64,000 nucleotides of DNA, from assembly GCA_001557505.1 (NCBI GenBank), contig LSAX01000003.1:4650001-4714000 (forward strand), given 5' to 3'. This stretch comes from Reticulascus tulasneorum. Taxonomy: Eukaryota; Ascomycota; Sordariomycetes; Glomerellales; Reticulascaceae. Below, in pieces: positions 11,102 to 24,700 of the stretch. Within the stretch, counting starts at the first letter, position 1, and each line of letters starts with the position of its first letter. Below the pieces are notes generated by a model. The model saw nothing but the letters and a program-made list of their open reading frames with translations, was not told the origin of the DNA and ran no database searches. Both the position numbers and the translations under genes were made by a program.

Positions 11102-13239
11102 CGTTTTTTTATAGGGTTTTATCCAAGGACCTGCCTCCGGTGAAGAGGTAGAGTAAGATGCAAAAAGCCCCCAGGGCGAGAAAAGAAAGCCGTCAAGGCG
11201 GATGAAGAAAACTAGAGGTACGAACACAAGGCAGAGGTCTTGACGCACACGGAAACAGCAAAAGAATCTCTGGATGCGTTTGCATTATGTACGGTGAACG
11301 AGCCCTCTTAGCAAACCGTCGAGAGAGCACGAGCCAAACACTTTCCACTCAGGAGGGCACACCCTGGCCGGGGATGGAAGCCGCTCTTGGACTGTTCGTG
11401 GAACGTGGTCCATTGACTCGGGGAAATTCATGAGGCTGAAGCGAAATTATCTAATATGGGGTGCCAATGAGGCGATTCTTGCCCCAGCATGCCCCTGTTT
11501 TGGAGATGTGTTGAGACGATGCCAAGTGCCGCATGATGGTCGACCGACATTTGGACAGGTTTGGAATATCAGGTGATAGGTTACTTATTGCTACTTGTGC
11601 AACGCCTGTTAGCAGATGTAGCTCGTGAGAATCTCTTAGTTAGCTACACCATCATATCGATGCATATGGTGGCCTAAACTTGTACAGTTCATGCCTAGCC
11701 GACGATAAAACCCCGTCATCTGCCGGTATTCACATGGCTCTGCCAACATCGTTGCATGTTGCTCAATGTACTTTGACGTGAGGAAGTTAAGCATTGGGGC
11801 GCGTCGGGCCAAAGCGCTAAAGGAAATGACACCAGTGGCCCTCTAGAATGATATGATTGCGTCCACCTTGTCATAATATGATCCGAGGTGATCGTCTGGA
11901 AGATGCCCGCGGCCCATCCCAAGTCTGTTCGCAGGGAAGCACAGTCCAAGCCCAGGGGCTCAAGCAAGACGACGCGAGACGAAGTGTGAGCTCAATGGAA
12001 CCAACCACACACACAACTGCTGAGTGTGAGACACCCGAGGACAAACTTTGTCTTCCCGTCTTTACTTGGGGAGCGAGATGTGTGGCATGGGAGCACCGAT
12101 GCCTCGTCCAAGGTCGAACGGGGAGTTGCTCATGCTCGTAGAAGGTGGCGACGACCAGGGCAAGCTTGTCTTCAAACACGACGTGGCGCTAACCACCTGT
12201 GGTCGGTGAAAAGTATGCAGGCGAGCATGGGCGTTCCCCGGGTTGTTCGTCGATGTCGTTGTTTCAAAGTAGTGACGACGTTGGGTGGGGAACACCTCAT
12301 TGGCGCATACCCCCAACCCACATCCCGAAGGCGCTGGCTCCCCGCCCTAAGGCACCTAGGGAATCAACTCTGTTTTGGGTTCTGACACACTCAAGCCGCG
12401 CTACTTCGTACCACCAGTCTGGCATCCCGCTCTTCCCTAGTCTTTCGTCTTAGAATTTTACTGCTTCGATGATTTTGATCTACATGAAAAGAATCTTAAT
12501 AGAAGTTACTTGGGCCTCATCATTAGAGAGGCAACCTAACCATAAACGGACTGCGATCACTCCCTCACCTATCACAGTTCAGTTCTCATGCCCGACGGCT
12601 GCTGAAGAAAAGTGTGGGACATGATCACCTTCACTCCCGATGATTTGCTTCGCCTGTGTCTGTTTCTCCAACACTTCACGACGATCATGCTCGCATGGCA
12701 CAGCGCCAAGGTGACACTGGGTCGAAGTCCCGCAGGAACTTGCCGCCCAGACTATATTTATGCTTCTTCTTTAGCCCTGTCTTAACAGTAAACCAGGCAA
12801 CCGGGGGGCACCGGGGATGTGGGTGAAGCAAAGTGACCAGCCCCCCTGTCGTCATAACCGTTTTTGGTCTGTTTGAAAGGTTGACACTTCTATGATCCTA
12901 GTACACGTCAACGCTGGGTTTGTATCAGATCACAACTTATTAGCTAATGGAAACAAATGTTGACATGGATGGGACTGTAGCATTGCTTCACTCAAGATTT
13001 ACCCTTTTGAAAAGGACCTTCGCGCACACGAGCAAGGAGCCGCTGATGGAGACACGAGTGGATTTGGTGGATCAGATAAGAACATCGATATCATTAAAGT
13101 TGGCATCCAGCCGTCGTTAATCTAGATATGAAAGCCCGGAAACAATATCATACCCGAGTAATCCAATTAGTAAATACGTGTAATTGCCGCCAATTCATTG
13201 AGACTGTCCAACAAAACCCCCCTATGAAACGCAGGAAGT
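11102..13239. other. Intergenic, no supported gene
   Basis: This spacer holds the promoter of the fusion gene and the 3' flank of the subtilase. Overlapping frames on both strands around 11.8-12.4 kb have no coherent domain or splice structure and are treated as chance. Confidence 0.5.
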
Positions 13240-14541
<1,302 letters not shown>

Positions 14542-16448
14542 ATTTCTTGAGATTTGAGTAATGCTGCGAGAGTGGCGCCGGTGTTTGGATCCAATGCTGA
14601 TGAGTTTCTTTGATGAAGGCAAGCCAAGACAACAGCATGAGCCCAGTCTTTATATAGTCGATCTATAGCATCAAGCTATCCAAACAGCCTTCAAAATCCA
14701 ACATCCTTCTCTTATTGTCATCATGGCATCCTTTTCGGTGTCAAACTTCCCATTCAGGGTATTTCAAACCCAGGACTGCAGCCGCATGATGGGTAAGCCA
14801 GCTCATGTGTGGTCCGGAATACCGATAAGGCGATACAGAATGTGGAAGGAGATGAGGCGAAGCACACTGGCTTGGAGTCACACTAGCCAATGAAGATTTG
14901 TCTGGTGCTTGAGTGTGGTCCTTCCAGACATACATATGCTAAAGATACATTCACATCGAAGACGTTGTTAGTGCGTTACTTGGCGGTCGTCCGTGGCATA
15001 GTGAGATGCTGACACTGCTCGCGTTAGGAAGATGATGAATATATACAGCCAGGTAGTGGAATACTCCTTAGACTTATCTATTCGCAAGTGCAGTACTAGA
15101 ACGGCTGGAAATGAACGAGTTCGTCGTCTCTTGATCGTGAAATGCCGGTCTCTGTTGACAAAACCATGAAGCGAACAGCCAGGAAACGGCCGGCCATGAT
15201 CTTGGAACCGATATTCGAAGCCGTACCGATGAACCTTTCTACTGTGGCTCAGAAGTATCCAGATCCCGTGGGCAATGCACCTACAAGCGCGTGTTAATAT
15301 AACTGCCATATTCGTAAGGAGCAGTTCTGGGTTCCCACTGCAGCGCGTGAAGCCGTACTAGGGGAACGAAGCCTCACTGCGCACGGTTACTTCTTTAATC
15401 GCCCGCGGCCATTTCTTAATTGAAGCCTAATTTTTGGTGCTCAGACCCGGTAGTTGTGCCCTCGGCGCGAGCTGAGGGGGTGGCTCTTAATATAATGGAT
15501 AGATTGACGTGACAGCTCGCTCGATACCCACCCCCACGACGGGCAAATGACCTCGCGAATCTGACATCTGTCGCATGACGTGAGGTCGCTACCTTCCTTA
15601 TTCCATGGGAGATGGTGGCGGATAAGAGCATCATTGTGCTGACGATTGGGGTGGATGCAGGGAGAACGGGACCACACACGAAAGCAATGCTGAAGCGATG
15701 TCGCCTCGATTATGCTCGTCGACCCTCCGTGATGTTGTATGACAGGATTCTTGGAGGCTGAGGGAAGGCCATTCCTAAAATAGAGTAACTCATGGGGATT
15801 ATTGAGTTGATGCGTCGGGGTCTTTACGAATGGTAGAACTTTGTGGAAAAGAGGTTGATGGCTGATGGCGCAATGAGCCTCAGCCTACAGCAGACCCAAG
15901 TTCACGATGCTTACTCACAACTGCAACCATACGCCTTGAACGATTAGGGGCACTCCGAAACCGCTCAATCTAAGTGTAGGCTAAGGCCCGTCCTGCAAGC
16001 TTCACAGCTTCGGCAACTCGCTCAGGGCCAGCCGCAGCAGTCTTCCCATGACGTGGAGTAGAGCGTGCCATCAGTCCTAACCAGCCAAAGGAACCTTCCG
16101 CATTCATAGGAAAGTAACTTGCACAATGGCGGCACGGACAGCATCAACAGCAGCCGATATTGTCTAAAGTCGGCCAATCATAGCCTCTGGGCTACGTGTC
16201 TCAATTTGCACACCCAGCAGCGATCGAGTTGAATGATCGAGCTGACAAAGGTTGAAGCTTTATTCTGTGAGCATAGCATGAAAAGCGCACATGGATTGCA
16301 ACTTCTAGGGAAAAATCTTGGTACCAACGGCGTGCTGATCGATCTGTTAGTTTTCAATTGCAGTCTCTTGCATTCACAGCATACCGAGCCCTGTGTTGGA
16401 TTGGGAATGGAGCTTCGATTGAGAAAAGAGCCAGTGGGACACGATATG
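14542..16448. other. Intergenic: subtilase promoter and 3' flank side of TFIP11 gene
   Basis: Apart from the TATA box I see no gene. Frames at 14.97-15.68 kb lack domain features and starts with good context. Confidence 0.5.
14648..14656 (-). promoter_or_regulatory. TATA box of the subtilase gene
   Basis: TATATAAAG reads on the minus strand about 107 bp before the start codon. Secreted-protease genes of moulds are often TATA-driven and strongly induced. That expression pattern is inferred here. Confidence 0.6.
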
Positions 16449-18848
16449 CTATAGTAGCTTTTCTAAAGCAGTCTCGATGACTTGGAATCCCCTCGCAAAC
16501 TCGGCCTTGATCGATTTCAGGTTAGAAATCGCTTCAGGGAACACCTGGTCTCTCCACCATTCAAGCCAAGCCCCTACCTCCTCAAAGTTGGCTTCAGGTA
16601 GTTCCAGCCATTCGTTCAACTTCTCGTGCCACCTCGGAAAGATCTCTGCCACTATCACTTCCCCCAGAACCTTGCTCGTCAGGATATCGGACCACTTCAA
16701 CGCGCCGGTGAGCATTGGTAAGTAAGGTTCTTGATCACTCGGGTCGACTCTGAAGTTCCGGAGGTACCTGCCCATACTAGGAAGAGTATGGCTCATTATG
16801 AGGGGCATCCATTGGTCGCCTAGCACATCCCGCCATTGCTCAAGCCCGGGAATTACTCCGCGGTCGAAGTCCCAAACGTCGATCAATTGTCGGAACTTTC
16901 TCCTGACGTCCGCCACTAGCCCGGTACCGCGCGGATCGAGATGATAAGTGGGTAGATACGGCAGCCAAGGGAATAGCCATAGATGCGGGAGCTTGTGGCT
17001 TCGTTTCTTTTTAGGATTCCATTCGGATACGGCTGTCTCGAGCTTGCGAACGACGTTGTCGAGAAATTGTGCACGGACGAACGGAGGAAGCAGATCATTC
17101 CAGGCATCTAGGACTGCTAGAAGGGGTGTCGGGTTGTACACATCCCAGTCTCGGATGGCCGTCATTGCCTTTGGGAACCAAAGCTTGTACATCAGGGTTT
17201 CGTATGAAGTCGTTGCTTTGTGATGTTGACGGTAGAGGTCAGTATCGTTCAGTGCCGTCGAGTCCCATTTTTCTACCGTCTTCGCTCCACCCGATTTGAC
17301 CAGAATGGCCCCAAGACCCTTGAGCTCGGAAGCGAATCGTGTGGGCTCTTGCAGCAACACCCAATCTGGCTCACGAAAAAAGGGGTGGATAGCTGCCACG
17401 GCTATATCCGCAACTTCCTCAGTAGAGGAGCCAGAGGCAATGTGGTCGACTGCCTTTTGTAGGCAGTTGATTGTTCCACTCCATTCCTTCGCAGCCGGCA
17501 GTTGGTTCATGATAATTTCTGAAAATACTTGGAGCCTCTTGAGATCAGACGCTAGGTCGCTCATTTCCAGCTCCTGCTCGCGAAGATCCAGATCCACCCA
17601 TGTCTTTCGTTCTTCCAGGTTTCTCCATTCTTCCGAGAAGGCAGAAAGGTCAGCGTGGGCTCGCCGCACAAGCTTTCTCGCCTCAGTGATCTCGGTTGAC
17701 TCAGATACTGCCCCAGACGTAGGTGTAAGTAATCCAGAGGCGGACGTCAGCAGCTTGTTTCCAGGAGCGGTCATATCCAAAACAGGAGCAAATGCATCCG
17801 GGATATGCAGGCCAGGGGCAGCTTTCCTGAGCTCCTCTGCCGTCAGGTATCTTGTCTTTTGTCTTCTCGGTGTACTTGCATTACTGTCGATGCCGCCACT
17901 TGCCAGCTTCTTCCTCCTCTCCTTCTTTCGTTTCTTCTCTTCTTCGTCTGAATCCAGGACAACCTCGCCTCGGAGTTTGGCCTGTCTCTTTTCTTCTGCC
18001 CTCTCCTGTACAGACTTCTCTTTCACCGCACCAAGACCAACACCTTGTGGTCGTAGATTTGCTTCGATGATGACATTTCGCCCCTGACCCTCGCTTCCCA
18101 ACCCCTGTCCTTCAACATAACCCATCTTGGCCATCATTCGCGCACCGAAGGACTTGGGATTAGGCTTCCCGTGTGCCCCTTTGGCGGAAAAGGCACTCGG
18201 ATGGGACATCTTCGGCATCGAAGGGGTATTACTGGCCTCTGGGTTTTGTAAGACAGGGTCATTTGCGGACGACGGGACAAAACCTCGACCAAGAGTGGTA
18301 CTGCCGTCGAATATTGTTCTCGAGAAAGACCGAACTGGCGTGTCCGGCTGCTCTGCTCCATCGCTGTCTTCGTCGGGCCGCGCTGGCTTGAATCCGCGGC
18401 CTCTTTGAGGGCCACCAAACCCCAAACCAACCCCACCTCCGTCCTCGTCATCGTCTTCATCTTCAATATTGTCATCGTCGTCGAATTCGTCGTCATCGTC
18501 GGATTCCTTGGCGGGCCTGCCATTCTCCGACTCTGCTTGTTCCTCGTCGAGCGTAGTCGTCCCTTTGGAGACAAAGCTCATGCCTTTGGCCCTCAGGGTT
18601 TTCTTCTTCCAGTGTCTGCCCGGGCCATCATCCTCACTGTCGGAGGCAAAGATGCCGAGTGCTGCGCGTTCCTTGGTGTCGCCAACGCGGCGGCGCTTGC
18701 GAGGGTTCAAGTCGTTAAACTCGTTGCCTAAAGGGTGGACGTTTGGAGCCGAATAGTCATCGTCCTCTCCCGACTCTGACCCAGAAGAGTACTGCGCGGC
18801 AGCCGCCTTTGTGAGGCGGGAAGGGTCGAATGTGGGGTAGTTTGACAT
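16449..18848 (-). CDS. G-patch protein TFIP11/Ntr1 (spliceosome disassembly factor)
   Basis: This is an intronless frame of 799 residues. The N-terminal third is acidic and low in complexity (GSESGEDDDYS and a run of Asp/Glu near residue 110) with a basic NPRKRRRVG that may be a nuclear signal. The G-patch lies at about residues 230-280: FGARMMAKMGYVEGQGLG, then further glycines. The C-terminal half has the helical TFIP11/GCFC region with conserved aromatic runs such as HLWLFPWLPYLP and EWLEWWRDQVFP-like segments. TFIP11/Ntr1 recruits and activates the DEAH helicase Prp43 through its G-patch to release the intron-lariat spliceosome. It should be essential and nuclear. A long open frame on the opposite strand (17296-18087) is a shadow of this gene. 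Confidence 0.92.
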   Translation of the reverse strand: MSNYPTFDPSRLTKAAAAQYSSGSESGEDDDYSAPNVHPLGNEFNDLNPRKRRRVGDTKERAALGIFASDSEDDGPGRHWKKKTLRAKGMSFVSKGTTTLDEEQAESENGRPAKESDDDDEFDDDDNIEDEDDDEDGGGVGLGFGGPQRGRGFKPARPDEDSDGAEQPDTPVRSFSRTIFDGSTTLGRGFVPSSANDPVLQNPEASNTPSMPKMSHPSAFSAKGAHGKPNPKSFGARMMAKMGYVEGQGLGSEGQGRNVIIEANLRPQGVGLGAVKEKSVQERAEEKRQAKLRGEVVLDSDEEEKKRKKERRKKLASGGIDSNASTPRRQKTRYLTAEELRKAAPGLHIPDAFAPVLDMTAPGNKLLTSASGLLTPTSGAVSESTEITEARKLVRRAHADLSAFSEEWRNLEERKTWVDLDLREQELEMSDLASDLKRLQVFSEIIMNQLPAAKEWSGTINCLQKAVDHIASGSSTEEVADIAVAAIHPFFREPDWVLLQEPTRFASELKGLGAILVKSGGAKTVEKWDSTALNDTDLYRQHHKATTSYETLMYKLWFPKAMTAIRDWDVYNPTPLLAVLDAWNDLLPPFVRAQFLDNVVRKLETAVSEWNPKKKRSHKLPHLWLFPWLPYLPTYHLDPRGTGLVADVRRKFRQLIDVWDFDRGVIPGLEQWRDVLGDQWMPLIMSHTLPSMGRYLRNFRVDPSDQEPYLPMLTGALKWSDILTSKVLGEVIVAEIFPRWHEKLNEWLELPEANFEEVGAWLEWWRDQVFPEAISNLKSIKAEFARGFQVIETALEKLL

Positions 18849-21753
18849 GATGGCATTGACGCTGAGAAAGATTAAATATCACGATATTCTTTTTGGTCGC
18901 GAGAGACAGCTACTCCCATCGTAGCTAAAACTTTATAATCTTATCGCCACGTGACTCATTTCAACGGTTGGAGGGTTTGCGGGGTCCCGCAATTCGTAGG
19001 GGGATCCAGGAGGCCTAAGTCGGAGCTGTCCACTGTAGGTGTTCTGATATCCCTATCCCAATGCCTTCTTTGTTACTCTACTCAGGCAGGCATTGGTAGC
19101 AAACTATGGTTTAAGAATGAATAACCTTTGATGGCTGGCTCACCAGCTATGGATAAGATTTCTAGGTATGCAAGTATGCAAGATCTTCCAAGTCAGCCAT
19201 TGCAGCTGCCTGACTCCCACGTTGGCTGTACCTCGCTGGGTTGATAATTTTATAGCACAAATTAGGTACATGTTACTGACTTCCAGTACTGAGCTGTTCC
19301 GGAAGTGACTAGGTAGACATGCAGTGAATTTTCCTTGCTGGGAGCTTGGATGCCCACTGCAGACATGCCAGGTGAGTGTGTTAACTACCTTCCAAGATAC
19401 TTCGTAGTACGTACCTTAGGTAGTTGGTTGAGGCACCAAACAAGGCGTAGTTCTAAATGCAACAGCAGCCCTATGCACTTGCAAGTGGGCGTCAGGCAGC
19501 ATCGTTTAATCATCCACCTGTTAATGACGCTAAAGTAAGAAGCGCTATAACTATGTATGTAAGGTTGAGATAAGGCGAGAAACGTGGCATGCCAGGGTTG
19601 CACAGTGGTGGCAATTGAATGAAGGAGGTGGTCTGTGGTTGAGTTTGATGAGGTGCGACAGCGGGAGGCCGGGGGGCTACTCTGTTGGAAAACGGGAAAT
19701 TGGGAGATCTACAGAGAAAACAAGATTACAAGACGAACGCTCGATTACACGCCTACGTGCCGTGGTGCCTAGGTACCTACGTCGGTATTGTTCACTTACT
19801 TGTACGACTGCTGTATGCATATGTATGTACGTTCGTTGTTAAACCACGAAAAGGTACTCTTGTACACTAATTAAAACGAGATGGCCACAACTGATGCGCA
19901 TCACACGCAATGCTACCGACCTGGACACTACGGAGTTCTCAACATCGATCTTGCCCATGGTCCAAACAATTGTAAGGGCACTAAGCTATATGCGTGCCCC
20001 GACCCTACCACGTTTAATATTGCGCTGTGCATCCCCCATATGCCGTGCGATGCTAATCGCCGAGCCGAGGAATTTTTGTTTCCACGAAGGGACGGCGGGA
20101 ACCCACGCGTCGTTTCGATTGTCCCTCCCCCCCTGGCCCGGCTCATCACCGTCATCCTCGCGGTCATGGGGTGAGAAACGAGCAGTAAAATTCATCAAGC
20201 CTATCGATCAATAGCTGGCCCAGAAGGCCATTTCCTTACAGAAGTATGAGCAATCACCTTCCACAGATATCCCCACGAGTCAGTGATAAGGATGGTAGTT
20301 TAATAACTACGTCCATTAGGCTCGTACTGTACCTACACATGGCTGCAAATGGAACCATGCTCGCTTGTTTAAAAATCGCCATATCCGACGGATCATAAAG
20401 CATGTATGTTTGTATGTACCTAGTACTCCGTTCGCATCGTTTCAAGACCTCTGCTCTGCTCTTTGCCCCATTCACACGTAGCTACCTACTCTCGGTGCCT
20501 ACCTATTTAGGTTACATACATATCAAAATGGAGCGACGGTCGACATCAGTTCACACTGTAGCATCCTTGGGAACATGTTTTCGAGTGAAGGGACATGATT
20601 AAATAGTTTGTATGAAAATGCAGTACCTCGAGTGTCGGAGGCAACAAGTAACTTAGCTCACAGCTGGCGAACCGAAGTGAATACATTGATCCGACTGGCC
20701 TGACCAGACCCGCACCAGCGCCTGGTCCAGTGCAAAATCCTGGAGCCCAGCGGACGGCGGCAGCCCAACCATTATCCGTGGCGGACGGTGACCTCCAGGG
20801 CTACCACGGGCAGCCTGCAGTGAGCATACTGGACTGTACCTACCAAGGTACAGTGTACTTTCAGTTCCATGGACGAGGGCGGACGGAGACTGCAGTGGCT
20901 GGACTGGGCTGGGCTGGATGTGAAAGGCAAGGAAAGCAACCTGGAGACCAAACTCTTTCCAATTTGGCATTTGCTCCCACCCAAACCTCCATCCAACAAA
21001 TATCTAGTCCTGAATGTGACAGCGCGCTTTCAACATCGTTGTCTGGCATCTGACCGACCCGAAGCCCACCGCATCCATCACTCGAGTGTCTTTCTTGCCG
21101 ATGCAAGTTCTTGTACACCCCGTTTCTAATTTTGTACGTATGCCTCTTCCATTCCATCCGCCAGTCTGATGGATCTGCTGCCTGCTCTCTCCCCGAGCCG
21201 CTGCGCCTGATGACTGTGTTCCGCTTGCAACCCTGCCCGCAATGGAAAAGTTTGCTCCTAGCCTTCCTGCGCACTGCATCGCCCTTCTTGACGCGATTCA
21301 CCTCCCCATCTCCAGTTTATCCCCTCCTTTGGACCTACCTGTCTTCGTGTTTAGGGTCCCTGCGACGCCAGTTGAGGCTCTTTCTCACCTGGCCCGTGAC
21401 CCGCCCGAGTCTCCTTTCTAGCAATTTCTTCTGACATCACCGGCACATGCTTGGCCGCGACTCGCCGCTGACAATCGAGACAACAGGTTTAGTCGGGCCA
21501 TTCTGCCCAGCGATCGATACCCGCGACGAGCATTCATGCATTGAGAAACGGTATAGACGGCAGTTTACAGATCTTCGATTCGCATATACCCACTTTGGCG
21601 CTATTTTCTGCTTTGCCTTGCCTCCGGCTGACCACGACCTTTTCCTGCCCAACCGTCCGGTCCACGTCCACCAAACACCGTATCGCCTTGTGTCCAGCGC
21701 CGGGAAACCTTCGTCGGCGCCGCGACATAAGGTCGCAATAAAGCCACGCCAAG
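18849..21753. other. Divergent intergenic region, no supported gene
   Basis: This 2.9 kb region separates two divergent genes (TFIP11 on minus, SIT4-associated protein on plus). It is rich in short GTAC- and CTAGG-containing palindromes, for example around 19400 and 19780. The last 500 bp are pyrimidine-rich, as in long fungal 5' leaders. No frame has a recognisable domain. Confidence 0.5.
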
Positions 21754-24700
21754 ATGTTTTGGAGATTTGGCGGTTACGCCAACATATCGACCATCGATAC
21801 AATACTCGAGAAGCCTGACTTCACCATCGAAGATCTCCTGGATGAAAGTGATCTCATACAAGAGCTCAAGCAGCATAACACAAAGCTCATCGAATATCTC
21901 CGCGAAGACAAGGTGCTGGAGAAGCTGCTGGACTATGTCGTTGCACCGAAGCTTGAGCCCGTCGCGGCACCAGAGTCTGCGGACGACCAGGAGGAGGAGA
22001 AAGGAAAAGGCAGATTGCTACCATTCTCTCGGCCTCGCGCATCCTCGCGAGCGACCAACAACGAAAATGAAGAGGAAGAGCTGGAGAAGAAAAGAAATCG
22101 GTATGCATATGTCGCCGCCGAGGTGCTGTCATCCGACACGTGGTCTATCTACGAGGCTCTGATGGAGAATCAACCGTTGATACGCGATTTTTGGAAATTC
22201 CTCAAGCGACCAACTCCTCTCGATCCTCTGCAAGCGAGTTACTTTACCAAAGTCAACGAGGCGCTGTTTGACAAGAAGACGGAAGAAATGGTTGATTTGC
22301 TCAAATCCTTGCCCGACGCCGTGGCCGATCTGCTTCGTCACGTCGAGTGTCCCATGATTATGGATCTCCTTCTAAAGATTATTGCTCTGGATCGTACAGA
22401 AGGGGGCCAGGGTATTGTGGAGGTAAGTTGCACTCCATGCATGACTAGTAGCAATCACTGACGATGCTACTTTCGAACAGTGGCTTTATTCACAAGACGT
22501 TATTCCGACATTGCTCTCTTGTTTAGGCCCAGAGCACAATTGGGTAGTCCAGACCGCCGCTGGCGACTTCATCAAAGCAATCATCACAATCTCTGCCAAT
22601 GCTTCGCAAAACGAACAGCAATGCATAGGCCCAAACGAGCTGACACGCCAACTCGTTTCCCAAGACTGCGTCGAGCAACTGATTCAATACATGCTAGGAG
22701 GTGGCAACCCGCTTACGGTCGGTGTTGGTATCGTCATCGAAGTTATTAGAAAGAACAATTCGGATTACGATCCAGATGTTGGAACGGAAGCCAACTCGGT
22801 CCCGTCCAGCCGTGACCCGATCTATTTGGGCACTCTCCTGCGACTGTTCGCCCAGCATGTTCCCGATTTCATGAATTTGATCATGCACGCACCGGTGCAG
22901 AAGCAGAAGCAGGGGCTCGAATCGACATTCGGCGAGAAGATAGAGCCTCTCGGTTTCGATCGATTCAAGACCTGCGAGTTAATGGCTGAATTGCTTCATT
23001 GCAGCAATATGGGACTACTGAACGAGGTGGGCTCCGAGGAAGTAATTGCCACGCGGGACTCGGAACGACAGCGTCTGAGGACAGAAGGGAAACTCACCCC
23101 TAATCGGGGGGAGGAAGCTCCGTCCTCGATAGAAGATCTTACCATGCGGATTGGCCACTCGTCCCCGGAGGAGGGCCGGCGGCTAGAAGTAACCAATGTC
23201 TCCGACGATGATGGTTTCGAAGAAGTCGAACACAGCGGCGAGATGAACGACGATACCTCGCATGAATTTGTGAAGGCCGAGGAGGAGATTACGAATGTTC
23301 CAGCTTCGTCCTTTTTAGATAAGGATGGCGATGATTTTGTCGATGAGCCGCTCAGCTCTCCAAGATTGATCGTCAATGAGGACAAGATGAAAGAACAGGA
23401 GTTTGAGGATCCAGACCTCGTCGTTGCCCCTCTATCGCCCACGAAGCCCAAGCCTGCTGCCTTGGCTGAAATAGCAGAAGCTGAACCGATTGCTGAGTCA
23501 AAGGAGGTTTACAAAGAGGAACCGAAGGAAGAGCCGAAGGACGACCCAAAGACGGACCAACAAACCGAAGATGTTGCTGTTAAGGTGGAGGACATGTCTC
23601 TTGAGAATGAGCCCCAGACTGAATCGGCCCAACCCACTGAAAACAGCCAGAAGGATGATGATTCTGATCTGTCAGTGGTGTACACACCGAGTGCTTCGGA
23701 AGCAGACCAGAAGTCGGAATCGGGGGTAATAACACCTCTCGAATTTGAACCTCCTAAATCAACACCTGCCCTCTCGCCGCGAGCTGAGGATACGCCTGCG
23801 CCATTGTTTGCGAAGCCGTCTGCAGACCCTGACTTGGCGCATCTAAAGACGGAAACGGAGGAGTTCCCTAACTTGGAACTTGTTCCTGCAGTTCCTCAAG
23901 TGCCTGAGGCTCCTGTACCTCCAGCTCAGGATGACCGCACCCCCACTGAACCGCCTAAGGAGGCGTCCGTTGTTGCACTTCCTATCTCCCATGGAGTGGA
24001 AAAGGGCGACGAGAGCTCCGTCGATCCGGTGGTTGGGGACTACCTTAAGATGCAATTCGTTGACTATCGTGTTGTTCCCACGATCCTCGTAAGTGGCTGA
24101 TACAGACCATTGGATCCGATCGAAATGTCTTGCTAATCATCATTTCTAGTCTTTCTTCTTCGCTTATCCGTGGAACAATTTCCTTCATAATGTCGTATAT
24201 GACATAGTACAGCAGGTGTTTAATGGTCCAATGGACAGGGGCTGCAATCCCACCCTGGCAGTGTCTCTGTTTGAAGCCGCTGATATTACCACGGCTATCA
24301 TCAACGGCCAACTCGCTAGTGACGAGTCCCAGGCCAAGATGAAGACCCGAATGGGCTATATGGGTCACCTCACTCTGATCGCTGAAGAGGTGGTCAAGTT
24401 TACGGAGCGGCACCCACCAGAGCTCCTCTCCGAGACGGTCCTAGACCGAGTCATGGACCAGGGCTGGATCAACTATGTCGAAGGCGCTCTTGCAGAGACT
24501 AGGGAGCGAGACAATGCTATCCTCGGTGGTGTGCGACCTGAGGTTGCCCTGGGCAATCGGGCTGGCATGTCTGGTAATGGTCTTGCTGCTGTCGGTCTCT
24601 CTTCACTTGGTTCGGCACTTGGGCTGGGCAGCAGCTCTCAGGGAGGCACTGGCTCCAGTGCTCTCGCTGATGCAGGTCTAAATGGAGGCATGGATCTGCA

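Noticed and set aside
17296..18087. 263-codon plus-strand frame
   Set aside because: It is antisense to the conserved TFIP11 coding region. Its Ser/Phe-rich content is the complement of acidic and Lys-rich codons.
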